Shown here one piece after another: positions 1-13,574 of a stretch of DNA of 64,000 nucleotides; the stretch's first letter is position 1, and the number at the start of each line of letters is the position of its first letter. The notes under the pieces were generated by a model, which saw only the letters and a list, made by a program, of their open reading frames with translations, was not told where the DNA came from and searched no databases. The position numbers and the translations under genes are program-made. The stretch comes from Microcella daejeonensis. Lineage in GTDB: Bacteria; Actinomycetota; Actinomycetes; Actinomycetales; Microbacteriaceae. The stretch is taken from the NCBI RefSeq assembly GCF_026625045.1, contig NZ_CP113089.1:2480001-2544000 (forward strand), given 5' to 3'.

Positions 1-1476
<1,476 letters not shown>

Positions 1477-1496
1477 GCATCCGTGCGAGCGGCGGC

Positions 1497-3533
1497 ATGA
1501 CGCCTCAGGAGACACGGGAGTCCTGGCGGCCCCGGCGCGGCGAGATCCCCACCGAGCCGGGCGTGTACCGGTTCCGGGACGACGCGGGCCGGGTGCTCTA
1601 CGTGGGCAAGGCGAAGAACCTGCGCCAGCGCCTGAGCAATTACTTCCAGCCGCTGCACACGCTCCACGAGCGCACCCGTCGCATGGTGACGACGGCCCGC
1701 GGCGTGGAGTGGACGGTCGTCGGCAGCGAGCTCGAGGCGCTGCAGCTCGAGTACGGCTGGATCAAGGAGTTCGCCCCGCCCTTCAACGTCAAGTTCCGCG
1801 ACGACAAGACCTACCCCTATCTGGCGATCACCCTCGGCGACGCCGTGCCCCGCGTCATGGTGACCCGCACCCGCGGGATCCCGGGCGCGCGCTACTTCGG
1901 GCCGTACACGAAGGTCTGGGCGGTGCGCGAGAGCGTCGACATCATGCTCAAGGCGTTCCCGATGCGGTCGTGCAGCGAGGCGACCTACAAGCGTGCGCGC
2001 GACCGCAACCGTCCGTGCCTGCTCGGCGACATCGGCAAGTGCGCCGCGCCGTGCGTCGACCGCATCAGCAAGGCCGACCACAAGTCGATCGCCCTCGACT
2101 TCGCCTCCTTCATGGCCGGCAACGACGCGAGCCACGTGCGGGAGCTGCGGGCCCGGATGACCGCCGCGGCCGCTGAGATGGACTACGAGTCGGCGGCCCG
2201 CCTGCGCGACCAGATCGGCGCGCTCGAGACCGCCCTCTCGAAGAGCTCGATCGTGCTGCAGGAGGACGTCGACGTCGACGTGTTCGGCATCGCGCACGAC
2301 GAGCTCGCCGCCGCCGTGCAGCTGTTCATCGTGCGCGGCGGCCGCATCCGCGGCGTGCGGGGATGGGTCGTCGACACCGAGCTCGACGTCGCCCTGTCGG
2401 AGCTCGTAGACCAGGTGCTGCAGAACGCCTACGACGAGGTCACCGTGCCCGCTCGCGAGATCATCGTGCCCGAGGTGCCCGACGACGGGGCCGCCCTGCA
2501 GCAGGTGCTGACCGAGCGTCGACGCGCCGCGGGGGAGCGCGGTGCCGTGGTCGTGAAGACCGCGCAGCGCGGGGACAAGGCCTCCCTGTCGGAGACCGTG
2601 ACGACCAACGCCCGCAACGCGCTCCAGGTCTACAAGACACGGCGCAGCGGGGACTTCACCGCGCGATCGCAAGCGCTCGCCGACATCCAGGAGGCGCTCG
2701 GGCTCGCCGAGGCGCCCTTGCGGCTCGAGTGCTTCGACGTCTCGCACCTCGGCGGGACCAATCAGGTCGCCTCGATGGTGGTCTTCGAGGACGGCCTGCC
2801 GAAGAAGGATCAGTACCGCAAGTTCTCCATCGCCTCCGCCCGCGACGACACCGATGCCGTCTACCAGGTGCTCAGTCGACGGCTCGCCTACCTGCGGCCC
2901 GGGGCGACGGGCGTCGAGGTGCCGGCCGACACCGATCTCGCCGCCGACGCCGTCGCGGCAGCGGAGTCCGCGGCCGTCGACGGCGCGGAGGGGACGGCGG
3001 CCTCGGAGGTCGCGGCCGCCGACGCGCCCGTCACGACGGGCACGCGGAAGGCGTTCCACTACCGCCCCGGCCTCCTCGTCATCGACGGCGGGCAACCGCA
3101 GGTGGCCGCTGCCGCGCGCGCCCTCGCCGACGCCGGCATCGACGACATCGCCGTCTGCGGCATCGCGAAGAGGCTGGAGGAGATCTGGCTGCCCGACAGC
3201 GACTACCCGGTGATCCTGCCGCGCAGCTCCGACGCGCTCTTCCTGCTGCAGCGGCTCCGCGACGAGGCGCACCGCTTCGCCCTGCGCTACCAGCGCACGA
3301 AGCGCTCGGCCGACATCCAGACGCAGCTCTCGAGCATCCCGGGTCTCGGCCCGACGCGCGTCAAGCAGCTCCTGACCCACTTCGGATCGGTCGCACGGCT
3401 GCGCGCCGCCTCGATCGACGAGCTCGTCGCGGTCGACGGCATCGGCCGCATCACCGCCGAGCAGGTGCACAGGGCGGTGCGGCAGGGCGGCCCCGGTAGG
3501 CTGAGAGCCCCGACGAGCGAGGGCCGACCATGA
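1497..3533 (+). CDS. uvrC: UvrABC system protein C (excinuclease subunit)
   Basis: Makes the 3' and 5' incisions around DNA lesions in nucleotide excision repair. At 678 aa it is somewhat long for the family. Domains in order: GIY-YIG nuclease (~17-100; GVYRF and [10 protein letters not shown]), Cys cluster near 160-180, UVR motif binding UvrB (~219-240), RNase-H-like nuclease half (~400-600; [10 protein letters not shown] and VIDGGQPQV) and tandem helix-hairpin-helix (~605-665; [13 protein letters not shown]). An Ala-rich acidic insert of ~45 residues (about 478-522) splits the RNase-H-like part and accounts for the extra length. ATG at 1497 lies 20 bases after the uvrA stop. The 3' end overlaps rapZ by 4 bases, so uvrA-uvrC-rapZ probably form one transcript. 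Confidence 0.97.
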   Translation: MTPQETRESWRPRRGEIPTEPGVYRFRDDAGRVLYVGKAKNLRQRLSNYFQPLHTLHERTRRMVTTARGVEWTVVGSELEALQLEYGWIKEFAPPFNVKFRDDKTYPYLAITLGDAVPRVMVTRTRGIPGARYFGPYTKVWAVRESVDIMLKAFPMRSCSEATYKRARDRNRPCLLGDIGKCAAPCVDRISKADHKSIALDFASFMAGNDASHVRELRARMTAAAAEMDYESAARLRDQIGALETALSKSSIVLQEDVDVDVFGIAHDELAAAVQLFIVRGGRIRGVRGWVVDTELDVALSELVDQVLQNAYDEVTVPAREIIVPEVPDDGAALQQVLTERRRAAGERGAVVVKTAQRGDKASLSETVTTNARNALQVYKTRRSGDFTARSQALADIQEALGLAEAPLRLECFDVSHLGGTNQVASMVVFEDGLPKKDQYRKFSIASARDDTDAVYQVLSRRLAYLRPGATGVEVPADTDLAADAVAAAESAAVDGAEGTAASEVAAADAPVTTGTRKAFHYRPGLLVIDGGQPQVAAAARALADAGIDDIAVCGIAKRLEEIWLPDSDYPVILPRSSDALFLLQRLRDEAHRFALRYQRTKRSADIQTQLSSIPGLGPTRVKQLLTHFGSVARLRAASIDELVAVDGIGRITAEQVHRAVRQGGPGRLRAPTSEGRP

Positions 3534-4399
3534 TGCAGAACGCGCACGATGTGCTCATCGTCACCGGGATGTCCGGCGCGGGCCGATCGACGGTCGCCAA
3601 CGCCCTGGAGGACCTGGGCTGGTACGTCGTCGACAATCTGCCGCCGCAGATGCTCCGGCCGCTGGTCGATCTCGCGGTGCATCCCGGCAGCGCGCTGCCG
3701 AAGATCGCCGCGGTGGTCGACGTGCGCGGCGGCAAGCTCTTCGCCGATCTCGCGCTGATCATCGACGAGCTGCGCGACCGCGCGACGGTGCGCGTGCTGT
3801 TCCTGGAGGCGACGGATGCCGCCCTTGTCCGCCGGTTCGAGCAGGTGCGACGGCCCCACCCCCTCCAGGCCGACGGCACCATCCTCGACGGCATCGCCCA
3901 GGAGCGCCAGCGCATGCTGGAGGTGCGCGAGCTCAGCGACATCATCATCGATACGAGCGAGCTCAACATCCACCAGCTCGCGACGGCGGTGAGCCAGATC
4001 TTCGCCCCCGCGGGCACCGCCGATGTGAAGCTCACGCTCGAGAGCTTCGGCTTCAAGTACGGGGCTCCGACCGACGTCGACATGATCGCCGACGCACGAT
4101 TCCTGCCGAACCCCTTCTGGCAGGAGGATCTGCGCAGCTCGACCGGTCTCGATGCCGCCGTGAGCGAGTACGTGCTCGGCCAGGAGGGCGCGCAGGAGTT
4201 CCTCGACGCCTACTTCGCGGCGCTGCAGCCGGTTCTCGCGGGCTACGCGCGCGAGAACAAGCGGCACGCGACCATCGCGATCGGCTGCACGGGCGGCAAG
4301 CACCGCTCGGTGGCGATGATCGAGCAGCTCGCGGCGCGCGTGCGCGCTCTGCCCGGCATCGCCGTCACCGTGAAGCATCGCGACCTCGGTCGAGAGTAG
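3530..4399 (+). CDS. rapZ: RapZ/YvcJ-family nucleotide-binding protein
   Basis: P-loop protein of the RapZ family (289 aa, usual length). In enterobacteria RapZ delivers the small RNA GlmZ to RNase E; in Gram-positives the role is unclear, so 'RNase adapter' should be read as a family name. Walker A is GMSGAGRST (residues 13-21), with Arg in place of the usual Lys; to my knowledge this is normal for actinobacterial members. The conserved C-terminal domain carries [10 protein letters not shown] (~270-280). Two ATG codons are adjacent (3530 and 3533); the first gives a 4-base ATGA overlap with uvrC. The usual partner yvcK is missing between this gene and whiA. Confidence 0.93.
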   Translation: MMQNAHDVLIVTGMSGAGRSTVANALEDLGWYVVDNLPPQMLRPLVDLAVHPGSALPKIAAVVDVRGGKLFADLALIIDELRDRATVRVLFLEATDAALVRRFEQVRRPHPLQADGTILDGIAQERQRMLEVRELSDIIIDTSELNIHQLATAVSQIFAPAGTADVKLTLESFGFKYGAPTDVDMIADARFLPNPFWQEDLRSSTGLDAAVSEYVLGQEGAQEFLDAYFAALQPVLAGYARENKRHATIAIGCTGGKHRSVAMIEQLAARVRALPGIAVTVKHRDLGRE

Positions 4400-4454
4400 G
4401 CTCGACTGTCGCCCTCGGGCGAGGAGCAGTACGACGACGAACGAGAGGAACACC

Positions 4455-5429
4455 GTGGCATTGACCGCCGATGTGAAAGAGGAACTCGCACAGCTGGCGG
4501 TCACCAAGACCACGGTGCGCGCCGCCGAGCTGGCGACGGTCCTCCGCTTCGCGGGCGGGCTCCACCTCATCTCGGGTCGCGTCGCCGTCGAGGTCGAGCT
4601 CGACGCCGCCACCACCGCGCGCCGCGTGCGCCGCGACCTCGCCGAGCTCTACGGCATGCGCAGCGATGGCGCGATGATGTCGGCCAGCGGTATCCGCCGC
4701 ACCCCCACGTACGTCGTGCGGGTCGTCGACGGCGGCGAGACGCTCGCCCGCCAGACGGGGCTCCTGGATGCTCGGCGCCGGCCCGTCCGCGGCCTCCCCA
4801 ACCGGCTCACGACGGGCTCCCGCGAGGAGCTCGCCGCCGTGTGGCGCGGCGCCTTCCTCGCCCACGGATCCCTGACCGACCCCGGCCGCTCCGCCGCCCT
4901 CGAGATCACCTGCCCCGGTAACGAGTCGGCGATGGCGCTCGTCGGCGCCGCGGGTCGGCTGGGCATCCCGGCGAAGGCGCGCGAGGTGCGCGGCGTGCAC
5001 CGCGTGGTCATCCGCGACGGCGAGAAGATCAGTCAGATGCTGCGCCTGATGGGGGCGTCCGACACCGTCGGCGCCTGGGAGGAGATGCGCCAGCGCCGCG
5101 AGGTGCGGGCGACCGCGAACCGCCTCGTGAACTTCGACGACGCCAACCTGCGGCGATCCGCCCAGGCCGCCGTCGCCGCGTGCGCGCGGGTCGAGAGGGC
5201 GCTCGAGATCCTCGGCGACGAGGTGCCCGAGCACCTCCAGTACGCGGGGCGCCTCCGCCTCGCCCACCGTGATGCGAGCCTCGATGAGCTCGGTCACCAC
5301 GCCGACCCGCCGATGACGAAGGACGCCGTCGCCGGCCGCATCCGCCGTCTGCTCGCCATGGCCGACAAGCGCGCCGAGCAGCTCGGCATCGGCGGCACCG
5401 ATGCGAACCTCCCCTCCGAGGTCGACTGA
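4455..5429 (+). CDS. whiA: WhiA-family DNA-binding regulator
   Basis: WhiA couples a LAGLIDADG-homing-endonuclease-like fold to a C-terminal helix-turn-helix. In Streptomyces it controls sporulation-linked division with WhiB; in non-sporulating relatives it is retained in a cell-division or growth role. At 324 aa it has the usual length. Visible features: N-terminal [12 protein letters not shown] typical of the family, central LAGLIDADG-like segments, and a C-terminal helical region (~230-310) with [15 protein letters not shown] 4455 follows an 'aacgagaggaacacc' ribosome site. It lies 55 bases after rapZ. Confidence 0.95.
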   Translation: MALTADVKEELAQLAVTKTTVRAAELATVLRFAGGLHLISGRVAVEVELDAATTARRVRRDLAELYGMRSDGAMMSASGIRRTPTYVVRVVDGGETLARQTGLLDARRRPVRGLPNRLTTGSREELAAVWRGAFLAHGSLTDPGRSAALEITCPGNESAMALVGAAGRLGIPAKAREVRGVHRVVIRDGEKISQMLRLMGASDTVGAWEEMRQRREVRATANRLVNFDDANLRRSAQAAVAACARVERALEILGDEVPEHLQYAGRLRLAHRDASLDELGHHADPPMTKDAVAGRIRRLLAMADKRAEQLGIGGTDANLPSEVD

Positions 5430-5496
5430 CCCCGGCCCTCACTGGGAGGTGCGTGTGCAGCGGGAACACCGGCGGCGCCTGGGCGGTTGCCGTCCG

Positions 5497-7319
<1,823 letters not shown>

Positions 7320-7333
7320 GCGCGGGGCCGGCT

Positions 7334-8538
<1,205 letters not shown>

Positions 8539-8548
<10 letters not shown>

Positions 8549-9339
8549 CCCGCACCCCGCTGATTGCGGGCAACTGGAAGATGAACCTCGACCACCTGCA
8601 GGCGATCGCCTTCGTGCAGAAGCTCGCGTGGTCGCTCAAGGACGCGAAGCACAGCTTCGGCGAGGTCGAGGTCGCGGTGTTCCCGCCCTTCACCGATCTC
8701 CGCAGCGTGCAGACGCTCATCGCGGCCGACAAGCTCGAGCTCGTGCACGGCGCGCAGGACGTCTCGATCCACGACAACGGCGCGTACACGGGTGAGATCT
8801 CGGGCGCCTTCCTGAAGGCGCTCGCCTGCAGCTACGTGATCATCGGCCACTCCGAGCGCCGGCAGTACCACCACGAGGACGACGGCGTCGTCGCGCAGAA
8901 GACGGTCGCGGCGCTGAAGCACGGCGTCACGCCCGTGGTGTGCGTCGGCGAGACGGCCGAGGATCTCGAGGCCCACGGCCCCGCGGCCGTCCCGGTCGGG
9001 CAGCTGGAGACCGTGCTCGACGCGATCAGCGCATCCGACGCCGACGCCGAGATCGTCGTCGCCTACGAGCCCGTGTGGGCCATCGGATCCGGCCAGGCCG
9101 CGAGCCCCGAGCAGGCGCAGCAGGTCTGCGCGGCGCTGCGTGCGGCGATCGTCGAGAAGCTCGGCGAGGACGCGGCGGCTCGCACGCGCATCCTCTACGG
9201 CGGCAGCGTGAAGTCGGGCAACATCGCCGGCTTCATGGCGCAGAAGGACGTCGACGGAGCGCTCGTGGGCGGCGCGAGCCTCGATGCGGCGGAGTTCGCC
9301 GCAATCGCCCGGTTCCGCAGCCACGTCGGCACCGTCTGA
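8539..9339 (+). CDS. tpiA: Triose-phosphate isomerase
   Basis: Interconverts dihydroxyacetone phosphate and glyceraldehyde-3-phosphate. 266 aa. Seen: GNWKMN with catalytic Lys (~12), catalytic His in [10 protein letters not shown] (~100), catalytic Glu in [11 protein letters not shown] (~175), and phosphate-binding YGGSVKSGN (~220). It is the last gene of the gap-pgk-tpiA unit and is followed by a 13-bp hairpin. Confidence 0.97.
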
Positions 9340-9362
9340 TCGAACGGCGGCGCAACCGCCGG

Positions 9363-9396
9363 GCGCCGCGGCCGGGTCGACGACCGGCCGCGGCGC
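9363..9396. terminator. Terminator of the gap-pgk-tpiA operon
   Basis: Perfect 13-bp inverted repeat, GCGCCGCGGCCGG (9363-9375) with CCGGCCGCGGCGC (9384-9396) and an 8-base loop, 24 bases after the tpiA stop. There is no T-run, as is common in high-GC genomes. Confidence 0.7.
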
Positions 9397-9406
9397 ACCC
9401 CTGCGC

Positions 9407-9412
9407 TAGAGT
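9407..9412 (+). promoter_or_regulatory. Possible secG -10 element
   Basis: TAGAGT just after the tpiA terminator, about 37 bases before the secG start. No clear -35. Supported only by similarity to other TAGNNT boxes in the window and by its position. Confidence 0.3.
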
Positions 9413-9448
9413 AGGGGACTGTTCGAAAATCCCGAGAGGAAAGCCCCT

Positions 9449-9697
9449 GTGGAAATCCTTCAGGTCCTGCTCCAGGTCATCCTGGGCATCACCAGCCTGC
9501 TGCTCACCCTCATGATCCTGCTGCACCGCGGTCGCGGCGGCGGGCTCTCCGACATGTTCGGCGGAGGGGTCTCCTCGAACCTCGGCGCCTCCGGTGTCGC
9601 CGAGCGCAATCTCAATCGCATCACCATCGTGCTCGCCCTCGTCTGGGTGACCTCGATCGTGATCCTCGGTCTCATCACGCGTTTCGACGCGGTCTAG
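9449..9697 (+). CDS. secG: Preprotein translocase subunit SecG
   Basis: Small membrane subunit of the SecYEG channel. 82 aa with two hydrophobic segments (~2-24 and ~55-77) and between them a Gly-rich conserved loop (GRGGGLSDMFGGG), the SecG hallmark. The GTG 9449 start is preceded by GAGAGGAAAG. It lies directly downstream of tpiA, the classic Gram-positive position, and 14 bases before rbpA. Confidence 0.95.
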   Translation: MEILQVLLQVILGITSLLLTLMILLHRGRGGGLSDMFGGGVSSNLGASGVAERNLNRITIVLALVWVTSIVILGLITRFDAV

Positions 9698-9711
9698 GAA
9701 GGGAGCACCAC

Positions 9712-10071
9712 ATGGTCTCCGGTGGCAGCGCGATCCGCGGTTCGCGGGTCGGATCAGGCCCCATGGGCGAGCAGGACCGGGGCGTCCACGCCGAGCGCAT
9801 CGCCGTCTCGTACTGGGACGCCGCGGGCAACGAGACGGTGCGTCACTTCGCGGCGAACCTCCCCGAGGAGGAGATCCCCGAGGTCATCGACTCCCCGACG
9901 ACCGGTCGTCCCGCCGGCCGCGACAAGGCGAACCCGCCGCAGGTCGCCAAGAACGAGCCGTACAAGACCCACCTCGCCTACGTGAAGGAGCGCCGCTCCG
10001 AGGACGAGGCGAAGCAGATCCTCGATGAGGCGCTCCAGAAGCTCCGCGAGCGGCGCGGCACCTCCGCCTGA
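9712..10071 (+). CDS. rbpA: RNA polymerase-binding protein RbpA
   Basis: Actinobacteria-specific protein that binds RNA polymerase and the principal sigma factor and stabilises open complexes. 119 aa. Seen: N-terminal IRGSRVGSG tail, a beta core around YWDAAGNETVRHFAA, a basic linker, and a C-terminal helical sigma-interaction segment (KTHLAYVKERRSEDEAKQI...). It contains no cysteine, so it is a zinc-free type. A good AGGAAGGGAG ribosome site precedes ATG 9712. It is likely co-transcribed with secG. Confidence 0.93.
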   Translation: MVSGGSAIRGSRVGSGPMGEQDRGVHAERIAVSYWDAAGNETVRHFAANLPEEEIPEVIDSPTTGRPAGRDKANPPQVAKNEPYKTHLAYVKERRSEDEAKQILDEALQKLRERRGTSA

Positions 10072-10087
10072 CGCCAGCCGCACGAGA

Positions 10088-10125
10088 ACGGCCCCGCGCA
10101 TCCTTGAGTTGGATGCCGGGGCCGT
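10088..10125. terminator. Two-way terminator between rbpA and pgl
   Basis: ACGGCCCC (10088-10095) pairs with GGGGCCGT (10118-10125), and inside it GCATCC (10098-10103) pairs with GGATGC (10111-10116). It sits between converging genes and can serve both strands. Confidence 0.8.
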
Positions 10126-10156
10126 CGTCTTCCGGGGGTGCGCGGTTCTCGCGGCG

Positions 10157-10993
10157 CTACCGGCCGCGGCCGCTCGGAGCCCGGGTCGGCAGCCAGTCCG
10201 ACTGGTCCATCGCGCCCGTCCAGTACGAGGTCGGCATGATGAGCGACTCGGGCACATCGGTCGAGGCGTCGGCGTCGATGAAGAACACCGTGCGCTTCGT
10301 GCCGAGAACACCGGCGACGGGCACCTCCTGCACGGAGGCGCCGGCGAGGGCGAGTCCGAGCGCGGGCGCTTTGTCCGCCCCCGTCAGGACGAGCCAGATG
10401 CGCTCCGAGCTGTTGAGGAGCGGCATCGTGAGGCTCAGCCGGCCGGCGGGCGGCTTCGGGGAGTCGTGCACGGCGATGACGCCGGGCACGGTGACCGTCG
10501 GCCCTTCGCGCTCGGGGAAGAGCGACGCCACGTGCCCGTCCGGTCCGACGCCGAGGAAGGTGATGGCGAAGCGCGGGAACTCCGCACCCTCCGCCGCATG
10601 GGACCGCAGCTCATCGGCGTAGCGGGTGGCGGCCTCGTCGATGTCGAGACCCTCGTCGCTCGCGGGGAAGGGGTGGACCTTCCGCTCATCGACGGGCACG
10701 TGGTCGAGCAGCGCCCGTCGCGCCTGAGTCTCGTTGCGCTCGTCGTCGCCGCGCGGCAGCCAGCGCTCGTCGCCCCACCACACGTGCACGAGCGACCAGT
10801 CGATGCTGTTGCGCGCGGGGGACTGCGCGATCGCCCGCAGCACCTCGGTGCCGACGGAGCCTCCGGTGAGCACGATGTGCGCCTCGCCCTCGTCCTCGAT
10901 CAGGTCGATGACCTTGGTCAGGAAGCGCGCGGCGACGGAGGCCGCGAGCGCGGGGCGGTCGGGATGCACGAGCACCCGTCGTTCGGTCGTCAC
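10157..10993 (-). CDS. pgl: 6-phosphogluconolactonase
   Basis: Hydrolyses 6-phosphogluconolactone, step two of the oxidative pentose-phosphate pathway. 278 aa of the SOL/DevB type. Seen: LTGGSVGTEVLRAI (~45), WWGDERWLP (~72), and FLGVGPDGHVASLFP (~150) with the catalytic region. The GTG start at 10993 gives MTTERRVLVHPDRPAL. Last gene of the tkt-tal-pgi-zwf-opcA-pgl operon, 77 bases after opcA. Confidence 0.95.
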   Translation of the reverse strand: MTTERRVLVHPDRPALAASVAARFLTKVIDLIEDEGEAHIVLTGGSVGTEVLRAIAQSPARNSIDWSLVHVWWGDERWLPRGDDERNETQARRALLDHVPVDERKVHPFPASDEGLDIDEAATRYADELRSHAAEGAEFPRFAITFLGVGPDGHVASLFPEREGPTVTVPGVIAVHDSPKPPAGRLSLTMPLLNSSERIWLVLTGADKAPALGLALAGASVQEVPVAGVLGTKRTVFFIDADASTDVPESLIMPTSYWTGAMDQSDWLPTRAPSGRGR

Positions 10994-11070
10994 GTCGGTG
11001 TGAACCTCTCTGCTGCGTATCGGGGGCGGGGATGCTCGGCCGGGGCTCGGGAGCCGCGGCCGTCGGCGAC

Positions 11071-11991
11071 TCAGGCTGACGGCTCCAGACCGGAGCGCAG
11101 CACGTCGCCGAACACATCGTCCGGGTCGAGCCTACGCAGTTCCTCGGCGAGGCATTCGCGCAGCGTCCGACGAGGGAGCGACAGCTCGTGGGTCGGCTGC
11201 CCGGCCTGCGTGAGTCGCGCGATCGCCGGCTCGGTGCGCTCGAGCGTGAGCGGACCGGAGGAGCGGTGCAGCACCACGCGCGAGAGCCCGGCGGTCGCGT
11301 CGTCGCCCACGACCCGCACCTCGACGGGCACCTGGAGCTGACGGCGCAGCCAGGCCGCGAGGAGCACGGTGGAGGGGGAGTCGGGCGGGCCCTCGACCTC
11401 GACGCGCTCGACGGGCTCGTAGGGCGGCTGGTCGAGGGCGGCGGCGAGCTGGGCGCGCCAGAGCGTGAGCCGCGTCCAGGCGAAGTCGGTGTCGCCGGGC
11501 TCGTACTCGCGGGCGAGCCGTTCCAGACGGGCGAGCGGGTCGGCCGAGGCGGCGGCGTCGGTGATGCGGCGCTGGGCCAGATCGCCGAGCGGGGTCTCGC
11601 CGGGGCGCGAGGGGCACTCGCCCGGCCACCAGGTCACGACGGGCGCGTCGGGCAGCAGAAGACCCGTCACGAGCCCGTGCTGGTCGCGCGCGGCGTCGCC
11701 GTGGGCGCGCAGCACGACGACCTCGCTCGCGCCCGCGTCACCGCCCACGCGGATCTCGGCGTCGAGCCGGGCATCCGCGTCGGCGCGGTCGGTCGAGACG
11801 ACGATGATGCGCATCGGATGCTCGCGCGAGGCGTCGTTCGCCGCCGCGATCACGTCCTCCTCCTCGCCGATGCTCGTGGCGATGATGAGGGTCAGCACAC
11901 GGCCGAGAGCGACGGCCCCCGCCTCGTCGCGGATGCGCACGAGGGTCTTGGTGACCTTGCTGGTCGTCGTGTCGGGCAGGGTGATGATCAC
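11071..11991 (-). CDS. opcA: Glucose-6-phosphate dehydrogenase assembly protein OpcA
   Basis: OpcA activates or assembles Zwf in actinobacteria and cyanobacteria. 306 aa from GTG 11991. The N-terminus IITLPDTTTSKVTKTLVRIR, LIIATSIGEEEDVIAAAN and TWWPGECPS are family features. Reading frame upstream of 11991 stays open, but the GTG overlaps the zwf stop by 4 bases (GTGA), the arrangement used throughout this operon, and the protein start then matches the family. Confidence 0.93.
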   Translation of the reverse strand: MIITLPDTTTSKVTKTLVRIRDEAGAVALGRVLTLIIATSIGEEEDVIAAANDASREHPMRIIVVSTDRADADARLDAEIRVGGDAGASEVVVLRAHGDAARDQHGLVTGLLLPDAPVVTWWPGECPSRPGETPLGDLAQRRITDAAASADPLARLERLAREYEPGDTDFAWTRLTLWRAQLAAALDQPPYEPVERVEVEGPPDSPSTVLLAAWLRRQLQVPVEVRVVGDDATAGLSRVVLHRSSGPLTLERTEPAIARLTQAGQPTHELSLPRRTLRECLAEELRRLDPDDVFGDVLRSGLEPSA

Positions 11992-13529
11992 GGGCGCCTC
12001 CAGACGCGGCCGTCGCGGGCGAGGAGGTCGTCCGCGGACTTCGGGCCCCAGGTGCCGGGAGCGTACTGCTCGGGGCGCCCCTGGGTGGCCCAGTACTCCT
12101 CGATCGGGTCGAGGATCTTCCAGCTGAGCTCGACCTCCTCGTGGCGGGGGAAGAGCGGGGGCTCGCCGAGCAGCACATCGAGGATGAGCCGCTCGTAGGC
12201 CTCGGGGCTCGCCTCGGTGAAGGCGTGGCCGTAGCCGAAGTCCATCGTCACGTCGCGCACCTGCATTCCCGCCCCGGGCACCTTCGAGCCGAAGCGCATC
12301 GTGACGCCCTCGTCGGGCTGCACGCGGATGACGAGCGCGTTCTGGCCGAGCGCCGAGGTCTGGCTCTCGGCGAAGAGGTACTGCGGCGCGCGCTTGAAGA
12401 CGACGGCGATCTCGGTGACGCGGCGGCCGAGCCGCTTGCCGGCGCGCAGGTAGAACGGCACGCCCGCCCAGCGGCGCGTGCCGATGTCGAGGCGCATCGC
12501 GGCGTAGGTCTCGGTGACGGACTCCGGGTTCATCCCGTCCTCCTCGAGGAAGCCCCGCACGTGCTCCCCGCCCTGCCAGCCCCCGGCGTACTGCCCGCGC
12601 GCGGTGGCGGCGCCGAGGTCCTTCGGCAGACGCACCGCCGAGAGCACCTTCTCCTTCTCGGCGCGCAGGTCGGCGGCGGCGAAGGAGACGGGCTCCTCCA
12701 TCGCCGTGAGGGCGAGCAGCTGCAGCAGGTGGTTCTGGATGACGTCGCGCGCCGCCCCGATGCCGTCGTAGTACCCGGCGCGCCCGCCGACCCCGATGTC
12801 CTCGGCCATCGTGATCTGCACGTGGTCGACGTAGTTCGCGTTCCAGATCGGCTCGTACATCATGTTGGCGAAGCGCAGCGCGAGGATGTTCTGCACCGTC
12901 TCCTTGCCGAGGTAGTGGTCGATGCGGAACACCGAGTCCGGCGGGAAGACCGACTCGACCACGGCGTTGAGCTCCCGGGCCGTCGTGAGGTCGCTCCCGA
13001 AGGGCTTCTCGATGACGACGCGGCGCCACTGGCCGTCCTCCGCCTCGGCGAGGCCGCTGCGGCGCAGCTGCTCCGTCACCTGCGGGAACGACTTCGGCGG
13101 GATGGAGAGGTAGAAGGCGTGATTGCCCATCGTGCCCCGCTCGCGATCCAGCTCCGCGATCGTCTCCGACAGCCGCTCGAAGGCGTCGTCGTCGTCGAAC
13201 TCGCCCGAGACGAAGCGGATGCCCGCCGCGAGCTGCTTCCAAACGTCCTCGTTGAACGGCGTGCGCGCATGCTCCTTCACGGCATCGTGCACGACCTTCT
13301 CGAAGTCCTGGTCCTCCCAGTCGCGCCGTGCGAATCCGACGAGGGCAAACCCCGGCGGCAGGAGCCCGCGGTTCGCCAGGTCGTAGACGGCGGGCATGAG
13401 CTTCTTGCGCGACAGATCACCCGTGACTCCGAAGATGACGAGCCCGCTCGGACCGGCGATGCGGTTCAGGCGGCGGTCATCGGGGGAGCGCAGCGGGTTG
13501 CTGTCCGGCGAGATGTCGACCGGGGGCAT
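11988..13529 (-). CDS. zwf: Glucose-6-phosphate 1-dehydrogenase
   Basis: NADP-dependent entry enzyme of the pentose-phosphate pathway. 513 aa. Seen: nucleotide-binding IFGVTGDLSRKKLMPA (~35), active-site RIDHYLGKETVQNI (~205), WAGVPFYLRAGKRL (~355) and the usual C-terminal region. ATG 13529 has GAGGAGATCC just before it. It is coupled to opcA by a 4-base overlap, as expected since OpcA acts on this enzyme. Confidence 0.97.
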   Translation of the reverse strand: MPPVDISPDSNPLRSPDDRRLNRIAGPSGLVIFGVTGDLSRKKLMPAVYDLANRGLLPPGFALVGFARRDWEDQDFEKVVHDAVKEHARTPFNEDVWKQLAAGIRFVSGEFDDDDAFERLSETIAELDRERGTMGNHAFYLSIPPKSFPQVTEQLRRSGLAEAEDGQWRRVVIEKPFGSDLTTARELNAVVESVFPPDSVFRIDHYLGKETVQNILALRFANMMYEPIWNANYVDHVQITMAEDIGVGGRAGYYDGIGAARDVIQNHLLQLLALTAMEEPVSFAAADLRAEKEKVLSAVRLPKDLGAATARGQYAGGWQGGEHVRGFLEEDGMNPESVTETYAAMRLDIGTRRWAGVPFYLRAGKRLGRRVTEIAVVFKRAPQYLFAESQTSALGQNALVIRVQPDEGVTMRFGSKVPGAGMQVRDVTMDFGYGHAFTEASPEAYERLILDVLLGEPPLFPRHEEVELSWKILDPIEEYWATQGRPEQYAPGTWGPKSADDLLARDGRVWRRP

Positions 13530-13574
13530 GGATCTCCTCGTGCGGGAAGGGGTGAGGTCTCGAGCGAGCGGAGC

